DNA from: Doris montereyensis
Taxonomy: Eukaryota; Mollusca; Gastropoda; Nudibranchia; Dorididae
Length of the DNA: 64,000 bases
Direction: 5' to 3'
Assembly: GCA_037039925.1 (NCBI GenBank)
Contig: JAXRKP010000063.1
Location: 507,667-571,666, forward strand
This document shows, piece by piece, positions 41,480 through 54,300 of this stretch. The translations under genes were made by a program, and so were the position numbers. How positions within the stretch are numbered: the stretch's first letter is position 1; each line of letters starts with the position of its first letter. Under the pieces are notes generated by a model. That model searched no databases. It was not told the origin of the DNA and saw nothing but the letters and a program-made list of their open reading frames with translations.

Positions 41480-41585
41480 TGAGTGTTTCGTTGATGTCAG
41501 GGTGAAGAGGAAGCATAGATAAATGAAAGAGTGAAAAGAAACAGAGCCAATCAGTAGTAGCACTTGCCAACCACCCACGAGAGAG
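41480..41585 (+). repeat. Dispersed repeat family R copy
   Basis: 'gatagagagagtgtgag', 'gaggaagcatagataaatga', 'agtagcacttgccaaccacc' follow the order seen at 44560-44650 and 46915-47000, though diverged. Confidence 0.35.
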
Positions 41586-42256
41586 AGTCAACTACAAAAT
41601 GACCACCGAAAGTATTGTGCATGACGAGAGTACCGTAAGAACAAATAGTCTCAGAGTAGTTTGAGCCTGTTTGTCTGTAAGTACGAATAGTTACTTCGCT
41701 TGGCAAAGCTTTTGAACTAATGCAAGTTGCAGACTAAGAGTATTTGGAACGAAGCGTATATTATTATGCAGCATCTGGAAAATATTTCTTACATTTTGTT
41801 ACAAATTTTTCATTCACTTACCTTTGTTTTTTCTTTAAAGAATAAGTGTATGGTCTGACCTCTCTGAAATGAGTGTCAGTGTAGTAAGAGTATAAAGAAC
41901 ACCAAAAAGCATGTGAAATTGCTGACACTGACACATAAAGTGGTAAATGTCTGTAATTGTAATGGTATCGGTATAGTCATAGATCTCAAACTGAAAACCC
42001 CAAAAGGAAACAGTAGGTTGTGAATGGTGTTCACTTGATCTATGTACTGTTTAAAGGAATGAAAGCATAATTTATGATGCTCAAACTGGTATTAAAGAAT
42101 GAATGGAATGTGCCAAATAATTATATTTTATACCACAGCAGAAAATTCTCACAAATGTTATGTGTATGCCAGTTGTCAGTCAAGAACATCAAGAAGGAAA
42201 TAGCAACAGCATTGATGCAATAATTAGTAGCTCTTGCTGATTTCACTTTCATAATA

Positions 42257-42414
42257 CAGTAGTCGTTGGATAAACACACACCCTTTAGGTGCAGGAAAAA
42301 GTGTGCTTTTATGCACACCGTGTGTTTATGAAAACACTTATTTTTATTATATAGTAAAAATTTGGTCAGCATGTGTTTATGCAGAGCAGAGGTGCTTTTA
42401 TCCAGCGACTACTG
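42257..42414. mobile_element. 158-bp Tc1/mariner-type MITE with TA duplication
   Basis: It begins CAGTAGTCGTTGGATAAA, ends TTTATCCAGCGACTACTG, and is flanked on both sides by TA (42255-42256 and 42415-42416). The CAGT...ACTG ends and TA target fit the Tc1/mariner superfamily. There is no coding capacity. A partial relative is at 1985-2111. Confidence 0.85.
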
Positions 42415-42719
42415 TACATGAATTGTGATTTGAGACTGCAAATTGAATTTGTATTTCAACTTTCCCTTGCTTTATATTATTAAAATTGTGATTCAGTTGT
42501 TTTAAAATTATGTAATAAAATGATATTTTGATTTTAAACACACCCATGGCTTCAGCGTTTTGTTGTTGCTTGGTTTAAGTTTAATAAATTATTGGTGTGT
42601 CTGAGTATTCCGAAGGAGAGGGAAGTTTAATTTAAACTTAAAATTTAAAACAATATTATAGATGTAGTGTTACTATCTATTCGTGATTGATTCTGAAGAA
42701 TCTGCTTTAGTGAATGGTT

Positions 42720-43770
42720 GAAAATTTGGAAAAAGGTGGTCCTGGAGAGAAAATTTTCCCGTTTGTTCCTATCACTTTAACTTATGTATAGGTGTAATTG
42801 GCATGGTGTACTGAGTTGAAATATGTTGCTGGTTTTTTTCCTGCCGCTTCCGGTTGCCATGGAAATTGCGGCCATCTTGGATTTCTCCCCCCCCCCCCCC
42901 CCATTTTCACAAGTTCAATATCGATAGGCTTTTTCATTTTTCAACAAATTTCTTTCAAACTTGGCACACGCCTTATTTGATACAATATCTAAATTTGATC
43001 AGATCAGATGTTTGGTTTTTAGTATGTTTTGATTTCATGAATTTTTGAAAATAACATGAGAACAACCAAAAATATACAAGAATTGAAGAATATATTGTAT
43101 AAAAAATTTAATTTTTCCAAACTATTATTTTTTTATACATAGCAAAAAAAACATCTGATCATTTCTTTGTTTTCTCTCACTCATCATCCATACCAAATTT
43201 CATGAAGATACGTTGAGAAATAAAAAAGGAGATACGAAATAATGAAAAAGGACATTTTGAGAAAATCGTATTTTTCTCTAATTTTCTGGTATTTGAATAC
43301 ATTTTTCTCCCATAAACCTAAGGAAAGAGTAAAATAATACTTTGAAACATCATAAAACCTTGAGAGGCTCAACTACTTCTTATTGACACTGTTTCAAGTG
43401 CACCAGCACCTTTTTACTTATTTTTAGATGGTGCCTTGTGATAATAGGTGCGGGAATATATTCCATATTTTCCGGACGATCTAAAGGAATATTCATAATA
43501 GATCCTCAAATAAGTTTGTTTTGGATAGCTTTTATTAATCAAAATGAGTACCAACTTGCTATACTTTACATAATATTTCTGGCTTTTTGCTGTATAATAG
43601 CTGTGTTGAAAGATTGGCCTGTATCGTTTCTAAAACATTCCCATAAATTCAAAGAATCGATACTGTGCTTCTTTTATATCATTATGATGGGAATGAACTG
43701 CTTTGTCCACTAGTATGATAGACTAGATTTGTCCCATTTTCGGCAAAAATGGCATTCCCAGAACCCGCCT
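42720..43770. mobile_element. Foldback element family F, right-arm copy
   Basis: It matches the interior and right arm of 32020-33955 (GGAGAGAAAATTTTCCCGTT; GGTGTAATTGGCATGGTG; TAATACTTTGAAACATCATA; AAAATGAGTACCAACTTGCT) and the reverse complement of 17600-18520. It is interrupted by a C15 run at about 42888-42902. Confidence 0.75.
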
Positions 43771-43964
43771 TAAACTGGGTGCTTTTATGAGTTGTTTTTG
43801 TGCAGTTGGATAATCAAAGTCAAGATGCATAAAATTCGTAATGGTCATCAAAAAAAAAAGAATTGTAGTGGCAATTAGGACGTGCTATTGTTTAATGTTA
43901 TCTCCATGTACTTTAAATTCAATTTTGTATGTTGAAAATAATGTAGGTGGCCCTGAATTATGTC

Positions 43965-44255
43965 ATGGCATCGGTAGAGTGGTTAGGCTACGGACCTGAT
44001 GAGGTCCCTCCCGGGTTTGAATCCTAGCAAAGCTAGGTCTGACATTGTGTTCCTTGAGAGACACTTTTAAAACTCACATTTTCCCCACTTGACTCAGGTG
44101 CGTATAGGTACAAAAGTACTACCCTGGAAGTAAAAACCTCTGTCAGACAAGCGTACTGACCAGGAGGTAATTGTTAACAGTAACACGTTTTGCTTCACTT
44201 CATGAAAACCGAGATACGCTGCGACTCTGGGTTGTAGTGGCCTTGAAGTTGAACT
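43965..44255 (+). repeat. tRNA-derived SINE, family A
   Basis: It starts GGCATCGGTAGAGTGGTTAGG, has a B-box-like GGGTTTGAATCC near 44019, and the body word TTGTGTTCCTTGAGAGACAC. The 3' block AGGAGGTAATTGTTA..TTTTGCTTCACTTC is preserved. Confidence 0.7.
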
Positions 44256-44559
44256 TTACTCGACTCCTGAAATACGGTTTTTGCCTTTAAAAGTCATGAA
44301 GTCTGGGGTTTGAATTACTGTTTTCTGTTGATCTGCCATAGATTGGATTTAGTGTCTGATACAACAATGTAATAATAATATTAATATGTGCATTAGAGAG
44401 GAGGTGAAGATTATGTCAAAGAAAGAGAAGGATGGCTTCACTAATAGCATTATGGTGAAAGGTCACAACCTTGAAAAACTGTCATTACTGTCAACTTCAC
44501 ACATTGAGAACATGTTTCATTGAAATTTATCCTGTCCACCATATGTGGTGATCTTGGGG

Positions 44560-44650
44560 TGAATTGAGAGGAAACAGCAAGATGAAAGATAAGTAAAAGG
44601 AGGAAAGGAAAGAAGGAACTACCACCCAGCAGCACCCGCCAACAACTTGC
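44560..44650 (+). repeat. Dispersed repeat family R copy (best preserved)
   Basis: It contains GAGAGGAAACAGCAAGATGA, AAAGGAGGAAAGGAAAGAAG, and AACTACCACCCAGCAGCACC. It shares this order with four other loci in the window. Confidence 0.5.
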
Positions 44651-44919
44651 ATCATGCAGTGTTAGCAAGGGTAGCAATCAGTGCTGACCAAGCTGAAGAG
44701 AATATAGAAAGACAAGAATATAACACTCAGAAGTAGGAGATTGATTACTCCACAAAATAAATAGGGCCCGTAAAGGCATGAATATGATTGGGTCCAATTG
44801 GGTAGTGGAAATTAGATTTTACAGCAGTGTCATAACCTAAGCTAATCCATTTTGAGTTAGGGGTGTTTCTGTTATCATTTTCTAGACTACATAAGAAACC
44901 GGGAGATCCTATTCTAACC

Positions 44920-44975
44920 CATACACTGAAAGGTAAAGTGGGAACTGATAAAGAGAGATCCTACTATTACTATAC
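44920..44975 (+). mobile_element. 3' end fragment of the 47391 retrotransposon family
   Basis: ACTGAAAGGTAAAGTGGGAA then CTGATAAAGAGAGA matches the terminal 40 bp of the element at 47391-50247 (ACTGAAAGGTAGAATGGGAA, CTGATAAAGAAAGA). It is a severely 5'-truncated insertion or a related 3' tail. Confidence 0.6.
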
Positions 44976-45313
44976 AATAGCCATTTAACATGCAGTAGGC
45001 CTATATTGCCTTGTCAGTGATCGTTTTTCTTCTACTGGATTAGTGAAATATTGATTATCTCCCTCATTTATTGTAATTAATACTGAAAAAGGGTGTTTAC
45101 GTTATAGCTTTTTGACTCTATTGATTATAGGCAAAAACTTTCCTGTGACTTCCAACTTCTATGCAAGTTTTTCTAGATCTATTTTTGGATGCAGCAGCAC
45201 TGTCCAGGGATTTTGAATGCAATGTTTGAAAGAATTAATTACAAAGGACATAAAATTATGAATCTGAAAATAAATGAACAACAAGGGATGATACAATAGT
45301 ACATTTCAGTTTA

Positions 45314-48300
45314 TTATTTTTTCTTTCTCCTTTTCTTTTTGTCTGTTAATCCTGCAAATTCAAAACTCTTGAGAGGATCTGCCTGACGTTTCTGTAACAA
45401 GAAGAAAAAGAAATTTCACTTGATAAAATTCAACCACCAGATAAACAAGTGTTACAAGTAAAAGAAATTCTTTGTATCAACTGCTTGACTATCAAGTTCG
45501 AAGAAGAGAGAAAATCAGTTGTACTTGACATGGTACTTCAAAGTTTCAAGAACAAGAAAATAAGTTTACTCTATATAGCTTTATTGCTTTCATTCCACTT
45601 TTTTCTTTTTCCACACAAAAATAATTCAAAATTATACCAAAAAATGCCCCACCCAAAAACATATTTGTAAGATGTCATTTTTGGATGATAAAGTTAACAC
45701 ACACACACAAAACGGCAATCCAAAAATATTTTCCTGGGTAACAATAATTAGACACAAATTTGTAAATAAATTTTAGCTTTGTAAGATTGCAAATTCTTAT
45801 GCCGCTAGTTGAGTACAAATATGTAATAAATCGCATTATAAATCGTGTAAAAATACATTATATTGTGAGCATTAGAAATATATAAACACACAAAACAAAT
45901 ATCCAAATATACACAAATAAATTATGTGAGCATGTTTTGAATTCTTTTTGTCAATGAAACTTTCTTCAACAGTCAGAAAGCATCCATACCCGAAAACTTT
46001 TTCCAGCATATGAGGCTTTACCACCAGATTTAGAATGAGGATTTGATTCTGTTCGCTGTGGTCGCTGTTGTCTAAGATTTGATGATTTCTTCAATGCCTG
46101 AGGAACTGAATAAAAAACAAAAATCGAATTCAATCAACAATGGAAGAAAAAACCCAAAACCCTGACTTACTGCACCAGCAATTGAGGTTGATTTACAATA
46201 ATTGTAATGTCATAGACATAGACAATAATAAACATGTGTATCAAGAATATTATTACATATTTTCTTGTTTCAACTACCAAACCCTGAAGACATCTCTCAC
46301 CATTGAGAAAGTCGTTATTCCAAAAACTAAACAGATGAATTTTTAAATTACCCATGTAATCTGGAATGTGCTTCAGAAGTTTGATTCCTTTCATTGTGTG
46401 AAGAGATTTGTCATGACGCAGCACCTCCAAGTCTCTTGGATTGTCATCAAAGTAGGACTGAAATCAAATATATTCATGTAGAATAAAGATGATATCATAT
46501 CATATATTATAAGAGATGTTCCTTTTATGTTTACAAACCTTTAAATATCCTGTGTGATAAAATAAACGGTAACTTATCTGAAAAAAATATAAGATGTCTG
46601 AAAATGGCACCAGTATCGAATCTCAATGTGAAAGTGAAAAATATAAAAGAATGAACTATATATCAGGTAGGCCCTATCCGATACCGGGCGACAGTGGGAT
46701 AATAAACTATTGGACTATATGGGGGCGATACGGGGAAATTAAGGGTTAAACTGAATTGTGTGAAGCAAAAATCCCATAATGGACAATATATTATACTCAA
46801 GAAAGGTATAAATTGCACGCTGCCAAAATGCATGATTTGTCATAATGCACATTTTTTTCATGTAACAAAATTTTACAAACGCTAATTACCCCCTCAAAAT
46901 GCCACAACAGCTAGCTTAAGAGAAAAAAAGCAGGATGAAAGATAGGTGAAATGGTGAAGTAAAGAAGAAGGATCTACCAGCAACCATCTACCACCCATCC
47001 ATAGTAACATAGTAAAGCAATTGAATCATCTTGATCTGGCCATTTCATTTATACAGATTTGTAATTTATACAAAACAGAAACCCCAAGTCATCTAAAAGT
47101 AACAGGAAAATCAACAGTGTCATTTTTGATGGTGATGAAGATTTGGATCATTTTTAATAACTCTCGCTCAATGGCCTCAATTCGGATGTTGTTAGTCCCT
47201 TCTGCTTCACAGGCTAGAGGACCATTAGAAGATTTTAATTTCCGATTGCGCTTTGTTTATAGAAAAGCTTTAACGTTCATTAAAAACATAACATTCAGTC
47301 TCAATGGTTCTGAGGAATCACATCAGGTAAGATGGCTGAGGAAACGAAGATACGGAAAAATTTATGTTTTAACAACCCTGATTAAGTGAGACATGGAATA
47401 TTAGGGCAATAGATGGAAAAGAGATAAAATTAGCTGAAGAAATGGAAACATTCAAAGTAGACATTTTGGCCATTGCAGAAACTAAGAAAAAGGACAAGGA
47501 ATAGAAAATGTAGGACCAAATCATATTTTAAACTTCTCAGAAGTAGATGTCAAAGATACAGCTAGAGCAGGAGTAGGCCTTCTAATGCATGAAAAGCTAC
47601 TAGAAAGTTGGAAATTTATAAGCCCACAGCTATTAAAGGTAAATATTGAACCAAAAAGGAAGAGAAATTAAATTATTAATAGCTTATGGACTAAACGAAG
47701 ATGCCACTAAAGAAGAAAAAGATATATTCGAAAACAATTTACAATTAGCTGCAGAGAATCTTAAACCCAAACAGGAACTAATGGTTTTAGGAGATTTAAA
47801 CGCCAGAGTAAGCAACAATATAGAAACGTCAGGAGTAATAGGTAAAGAAGGAGAAACAACAACTTCTCTAAATGGAGAGAGAATAATAAATTTTTGCCTA
47901 AAGAATAACATAAAAAATAGCCAACACCTTTTTCCTCATAAAGATATCCACAAATACACAAGAGTAAATGAAGACAGGTGTGAAAACTCAATGATAGACT
48001 ACATAATAATTAGCAGCTCCCTTTTTTAGTCCATTGGATGCAAGAGGAGCAGAAAAATTTAGTGATCATCACCTAGTGTTTGCCAAAATGAGATTACTGA
48101 CCGAAGTAAACAAACAGAAAAGGAAAGAGAAGAAAGCTAAACTCAAAATAGAGGAACTAAATAAACCAATAGTAAAACAGATATACCATAACCAATCTAG
48201 GATAAAAAGATTCATCACTGAAAAGCAGATGGATCTAAATGATAGCACAATAGAAGAAAAGTGGCAAATGTATAAAGAAACACTCCTCAGTTGTGCTGAA

Positions 48301-51300
48301 GAGGTCTGTGGTAGGAAACAAATAAAAAGGAGATAGGAAAAAAACAGCATGGTGGAATGAGAATGTCAAGATTAAGATCAAAGAAAAGGATACCTGGAAG
48401 AAATACTTGCAAACAAAGAGACCAGAGGATAGATTACGCGAATAAAAGAATTTACCAATGAGGAAGTGAGGAAAGCTAAACAGGAACAGTGGTAAGAGTT
48501 TGGACAAAGACTTCAAGAAAGCTATCAAGTAAATCAAATAATCAAAAACTGTTCTGGGGGGCAATGAATAGCACGACAAAGACCAAAGCAAGCCCAATAT
48601 GACAAATTAAGAATACCAAAGGAGAAATAATAAAAGAAGACAACGAAGTCATGGAAACGTGGAGAAAAATATTTTCAACAATTACATAATCCCTCTAGAA
48701 CATATGAAACAAGCAGTAAACATTAATTAGTAAGAGTAACAAGTAATCTAGAGGAGACAGCTGAAGTTGTAGATATTGCAAAGGAAGAAATCCAAACAGC
48801 TATAAGAAAAGTGAAGTTAAAAAGGCCCCAGCAGCAGGCCAAGTTTATCCAGAAATGACTAAAACCAAAGGGAGAGAGGCAGACAAAGTACTACATACAA
48901 TATGCCAACAAGCATGGAAGTCCAAACAGGTGCCAGACGACTGGAAAAAGGTAATCACTACATAAGAAAGGACCATCTATGGAATGCTCAAACTTTAGAG
49001 GGATATCACTATTTAGCGCACCAGGAAAAGTATATGCCAGGATACTGGAAATGAGACTAAGGAAAAGAGTAGAGGATCAGATTGAAGAACACCAGAGTGG
49101 ACTTAGACCAGGAAGAAATGTACAAGACCACATATTTACAATTAGACAAAAAATAGAAAAATTCCTTGAGAGAAACTATGGCATTCCTTAAAACAACACA
49201 ATGTAGAGCAAAATTTAATGGGAGCTATTAAAAGTTTTTACAATAAACCAACATGTGTAAGTGACAGTAGCTGGAAACATATGTGCAGAATTTGATGTAG
49301 ATATAGGAGTAAGACAGGGTTGTATCCTAAGTCCTCTTTTGTTTATCACATTTATGGAGTCAGTCACAAAGGCATCCTCAAAAATGAAGAAATTGAATGT
49401 AGGTATGTGGACGCTCAAACCAGTAAATGTATCAATGCTTTCATTTGCCGATGATTTAGTTCTGTTTGGAAAATCAGAAAGTGACCTTCCGTTGAATATC
49501 AACATGATAATCAATGAACTAAATAAAAGAGGAATGAGAGTAAATGCAGAGAAAACCAAAACAATGCTAGTAACTAGGAAGCTAAAACACAAAATCTTAA
49601 ATTGGGCAGCGAGAATTTAGAGCAAGTTCAAAGCTACAATTACCTAGGAGTAATGATTAACTCAGAGGGAAAACTAAGAGAAGAAATCAGCCAGAGAAGC
49701 CCAAAGGCAATGGCAATGTATAACCATCTAGGAAAGGCATTTGTAGGTAAACAAGTATTGCCAACAAAAACCAAAATGGCAGTATACATCACATTTTATT
49801 GTCCCACTCTCCTTTATGGCAATAAAATATGGACCTTAGACAGTAGAGAATACAGTAGAGTACAAGCAGCTAAAATGAAATATCTAAGAAGAATAGTAGG
49901 GAAAACTAAATGAGACAAAATCAGTAACACAACAATAAGAGATCAAACCAAAACAGATGGAATAAAAACTAAGATAGAAATAAATCAATTGAGATGGTAT
50001 AGGCATGTAAACAGAATGAATGACAATAGAATAGCTAAACCAGTATACAGTGCTAAAATCCAAGGTAAAAGACCAAAAGACAGACCTCGGAGAAAGTGGG
50101 AAGAAGATATAAAAGAGGCATTAAAGCATAGAAATTTAACTTTTTAGAAGGAAAAAGAAAATGCCCGGACAGGGCATCCTGGAGAAAGATCTTCTCGGGC
50201 ATCTGATACTGAAAGGTAGAATGGGAACTGATAAAGAAAGAAAGAAAGATTAAGTGAGTAACAAATAAAACTTTTGTGTCTAAAAACCGCTCCATGAATG
50301 TAATGAATAGACTCATTTATGGCCATAAATAGCGGTTTAACAAAGACAGATTTTAACACACTAACATACACAAAAATACCCCTTGTGTCAAGTGTGAAAA
50401 CAATAAAATATTTTTGACGATTACCTTGAGCTTTTCAGATGTGAGAATCTCTGACCTTATATCTTTCATTCTGGCTGCATGAACAGCACTTCTAGTGACA
50501 GATTTAAGAGCATCCTGTGGAAACATGAGTTGGAGATAATGAGAAAAAATACCCCTTGAAACCATGAAAGCAGTAGTCTTCCTTGTCCTTTCCTTAACTT
50601 TATTTTCATTTAGCGAGAAACCATACCACAACGTGGGATGAACTATTCCTTCTAATTATAGGTTACAAAATTAAATTCTAATTCATTAATATTCAAGACA
50701 ACATGAATAAACATTTAAACAAAATTATTACGTAAGGTAAATATCTTTGCATTTAAACTTAAAAGTCTCAAGTTTGAAATAACCCCCCCCCCCACAACCT
50801 TGAATTAATATACATACCCTAGATCTGTACCTAAATCCTTCAATTTGTTCCATGCGGAAATTGTATGGCTTGAATATGCTGGCTCCATCTACATTATCTG
50901 AAGAATATTTGGACAAACATTAATGTACAGATGACTACAATGTTAGACTGAAAACAAAGACAAAATAAACAACCTTACCAACCACAGCTTCTGGTTTGCT
51001 TGACTTTCTTTGTGTAATACTATTGATGATCGTTTACCTTGAAAGTAACTTACTTATACCATAGATGTAAATATTTGTGTTACTTAATTTTTTATACAAA
51101 CAAAGGGCTCTAGGATAACCTTCAGCTTGAAGAATATTGACATTGAAGAAAGCAGAATAAGGTCAGATAAATATCTTGTACTACATATCTGGCAAGCACG
51201 TGACAATATGTTTGATAATCCTCTGCAGTGTGCTACAGGTTTTAGTGTGCCAATTACTGAACAGTTTTACAAAACACGCTTAAGAAATTTTAAAATACAT

Positions 51301-54300
51301 TTCAAACGGCCTAAAGAATAAAACAAAGATATATTTACAACAACATTTCTGAACATGAAAGGGATATTTTTATTTTGTTTCTCTTTACTTCTAGCCTGCA
51401 TACTTTTCGCATGCTGCAGTGTACACACATTCCTGACAAAAGGCTGATTGCATAACAAATACTGAAGTTTAAAACATAAGTAAGAAGTGGGAGAAAAAAA
51501 GAATTTGAAGTCTGTAAGACCAAATTGATACCATATTGTCCCTCAAGGGTTTCCTCAACTTCTTGAAGCTTTTTATTATCTTTCATGCTAACGAAAGACA
51601 ATGCAGTGCCCTGGTTATCCCCCCTAGCTGTCCTGCAAAAGAAAGATAATAAAGAATGATACAGATATTAATTATTATACATATGCAACCTCCCAAAAGG
51701 TTTAAAAAATAAAAAGACAATTCAAAGAAAACAAAAACAAATCTATAAACATAAGCAACCTAAAGACAAGAGCAAATAAAAAGTTCTCTGCAAATATGGC
51801 ACAGTCCACTGTATATTTTAATCAAATATCTTATAAACCACTAAGGAAAAAGTTAACAAAAGAAGAGCTATTGAGGAACAAAAGGAAAGAAAATAAGTAT
51901 TAATATACTATACCTGCCAACTCTGTGAACATAAGCATCAGCGTTGGGTGGGAAATCAAAGTTAATCACATTAGAGACATTATAGAAATCGATTCCTCTG
52001 GCAACACTGTATTCCTTGTCTTGTTTTCTAGAGTGGAGAAGAGTGGTACAAAGACAACAAAAAAGGAAAATGAAATTTTTTTTTTAATAAAAAGAAATAC
52101 TGGAAATAACTTTAAACCTGATAAAAATGTATTAAAAAGCATGATGAAATGCTGATTCACTTTAAACAAAAATCAGAAGTCAAAATAACCTTATATGTTC
52201 TATATGTCGTCCCTAGATGTCGCTATTCAGGCATGGAGCATTTGACAACTTTTTTAGTAAGACCTGAAACAACGTTTTACGAATAACAATTGAAGGAAAT
52301 GTTCAAACAGGGAATTTTTTATTATCTTTTTAACTATTTTTTTTACTTAGGAATCTATTTCCACATTTGGACCGAAATATTTTTCTTCATTAAAATGAAC
52401 ATTGATCCCAGCCATCGTATTGTCTGACCCAATGGGTACATTCAATTTTTTTATACTTAAGAATCTGTTTGCACATTTGGACTGAAATATTTTTTCCATT
52501 GAAATGAACATTGGTCCCATCCACTGCATTGTCTGGCAGCGACTACTTATCCCATAAAAAACAAATACAAATAAGCTACAGGAAACTGACTGACCTGACC
52601 AATACATCTGATTAAAATGATTTCTTTCATCAAATAAGGTAATTGAATTCCATAACAGCAACCATGACAAAAAAAAGAAGATGATTATCCTAACAGTGGC
52701 TGTTTGGAGTTAAAAAGAGTTAATCTTCTCTCACTTATAAGTTCTGCATTAAAATGTAACGCCAGAAATTATTACTGTTATTATTAAATTGGTTTGGTTC
52801 TTGTTTTCCCCCTCATTGCTAAAGAATGTCTTAAGGTTGAAGCACATTTCACAATCTGGGGACAAATCTTATGTACAATTTGGCATATAAATCAACAGAT
52901 TTGATCTTAATTTGATAATGCCCATATTTACCTCTTGCTTTTTGAATGTGACCCTTTTTCAGATTTGGAAGAACTGGCAGGAGTTGAAATTAACGCTGTT
53001 TCATCCGATGCAACAATATAATCATAGAGACCATCATTGAATTGATTGATAATGTGACATCTGAAAGAGAGGAAAGTGTGAGTAATACAATATTCAATGA
53101 GCCTTAATATGTTTCCATGTTTTTCATGTGTCTGTGAAAGTGAAAGACCAAAAACAATTATATTGCAAAAAAAAACCCCCTCTAAAACACTTTCTTTTAA
53201 CGTTGTAGACTCTATTCAAATGAAAATACCACCACAGGTCAAAAATGCCTACATTTAGTCACAATACCGATACATTTTATAAAATGAAGAGAAGCAGGTT
53301 TCAAATTTTGTGTTCATCCATATTCTCTTTTGGCAAGCAAAATTGAATACATTTGCTTCACAATTTATAATTGTTAAAAATCTTACATGCCCCTTTCTGA
53401 AGCTTGAAAAAGATGAGCATGCTTACCTGGAGTTTACCGGCAACTCTGAATTAAGAACACAAGCTCTCACGCCAAATTGCTCCAGGAAGAGTTTCAATCT
53501 ATGAAAAGGACAAATCATACAATTTCAAAGTATATGATTACAATAGCAAACAATTTAACAAATAGAAGAAAAAAAAAGCAGTTTAAGTGGAAATTTATAA
53601 CTATCATCATTAACACACACTTCTCATAGAAAAAAGAAAGAGAATATACAGGGCGTCCAGCACAAAGTCAACTGAAAATTTCCTACCTCAACACAAAAAA
53701 TCCTACATAGGAAATGAAATACTCCCCGACGGTAGAAACGGAGAACAGCGGAAATATTTCCAATTTCAATGCATTATTATATACTGTTAATTCAAATCAT
53801 AAGTGAATGACTTTCTAGTGCATCTGAATGAAATAAAAAGTGATCACATTTCTTTAATGTTTCACTTTGGATTAATAATATTTCACTTAATTTCAGCATT
53901 TTCCCACACATTCTGAAATATTTTTTTATATATCTCCTTTCGAAAAATAAATCAAACACAAGAGTGACATAATCCATAGCCTAAATACACGCACAATTAT
54001 AAATTTTCCTCTGTTCTACTTTTTTAACCCCCCCCCCAACCAGTCTCTCTTTCTTTCTCAGGATCAAAAACTTAAAACTAGATCTATAGTTTTTAATTGA
54101 CTGCAACGTAAAACATCTACCCACCTTCTCCCCTAGTAAAAATCTCCATGATATGGCAACCATCCCACCCCCTCTTTCTTTCTTCTACAATAAAACCGGA
54201 ATCTAGATCTAGTATTACTGTACACTATAATACATGATTGCCTTCTTCCCGGCTCTACCCTTTCTCACCCATGTCTACACCGTAGTGGAAGACATTCGTT

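Larger units (their letters stand above)
47380..50258 (+). mobile_element. 5'-truncated non-LTR retrotransposon with 11-bp target-site duplication
   Basis: It lies antisense in the DDX56 intron between exons 14 and 15. GATTAAGTGAG occurs at 47380-47390 and again at 50248-50258, immediately after an (AAAG)n tail. The element body, 47391-50247, begins inside the endonuclease domain (TWNIRAIDG), so the 5' end is missing. Remnants in order: APE-type endonuclease with [19 protein letters not shown] and FSDHHLV; reverse transcriptase with [39 protein letters not shown] and FADDLVLFG; then a C-terminal part with [20 protein letters not shown]. There are many stops and frameshifts, so it is dead. It is a non-LTR element of the APE/RT class; the clade was not resolved. 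Confidence 0.9.

Noticed and set aside
47021..47389. 122-residue open frame just upstream of the retrotransposon
   Set aside because: It lies outside the target-site duplication, has no endonuclease or gag-like motif and overlaps a dispersed repeat; probably chance.
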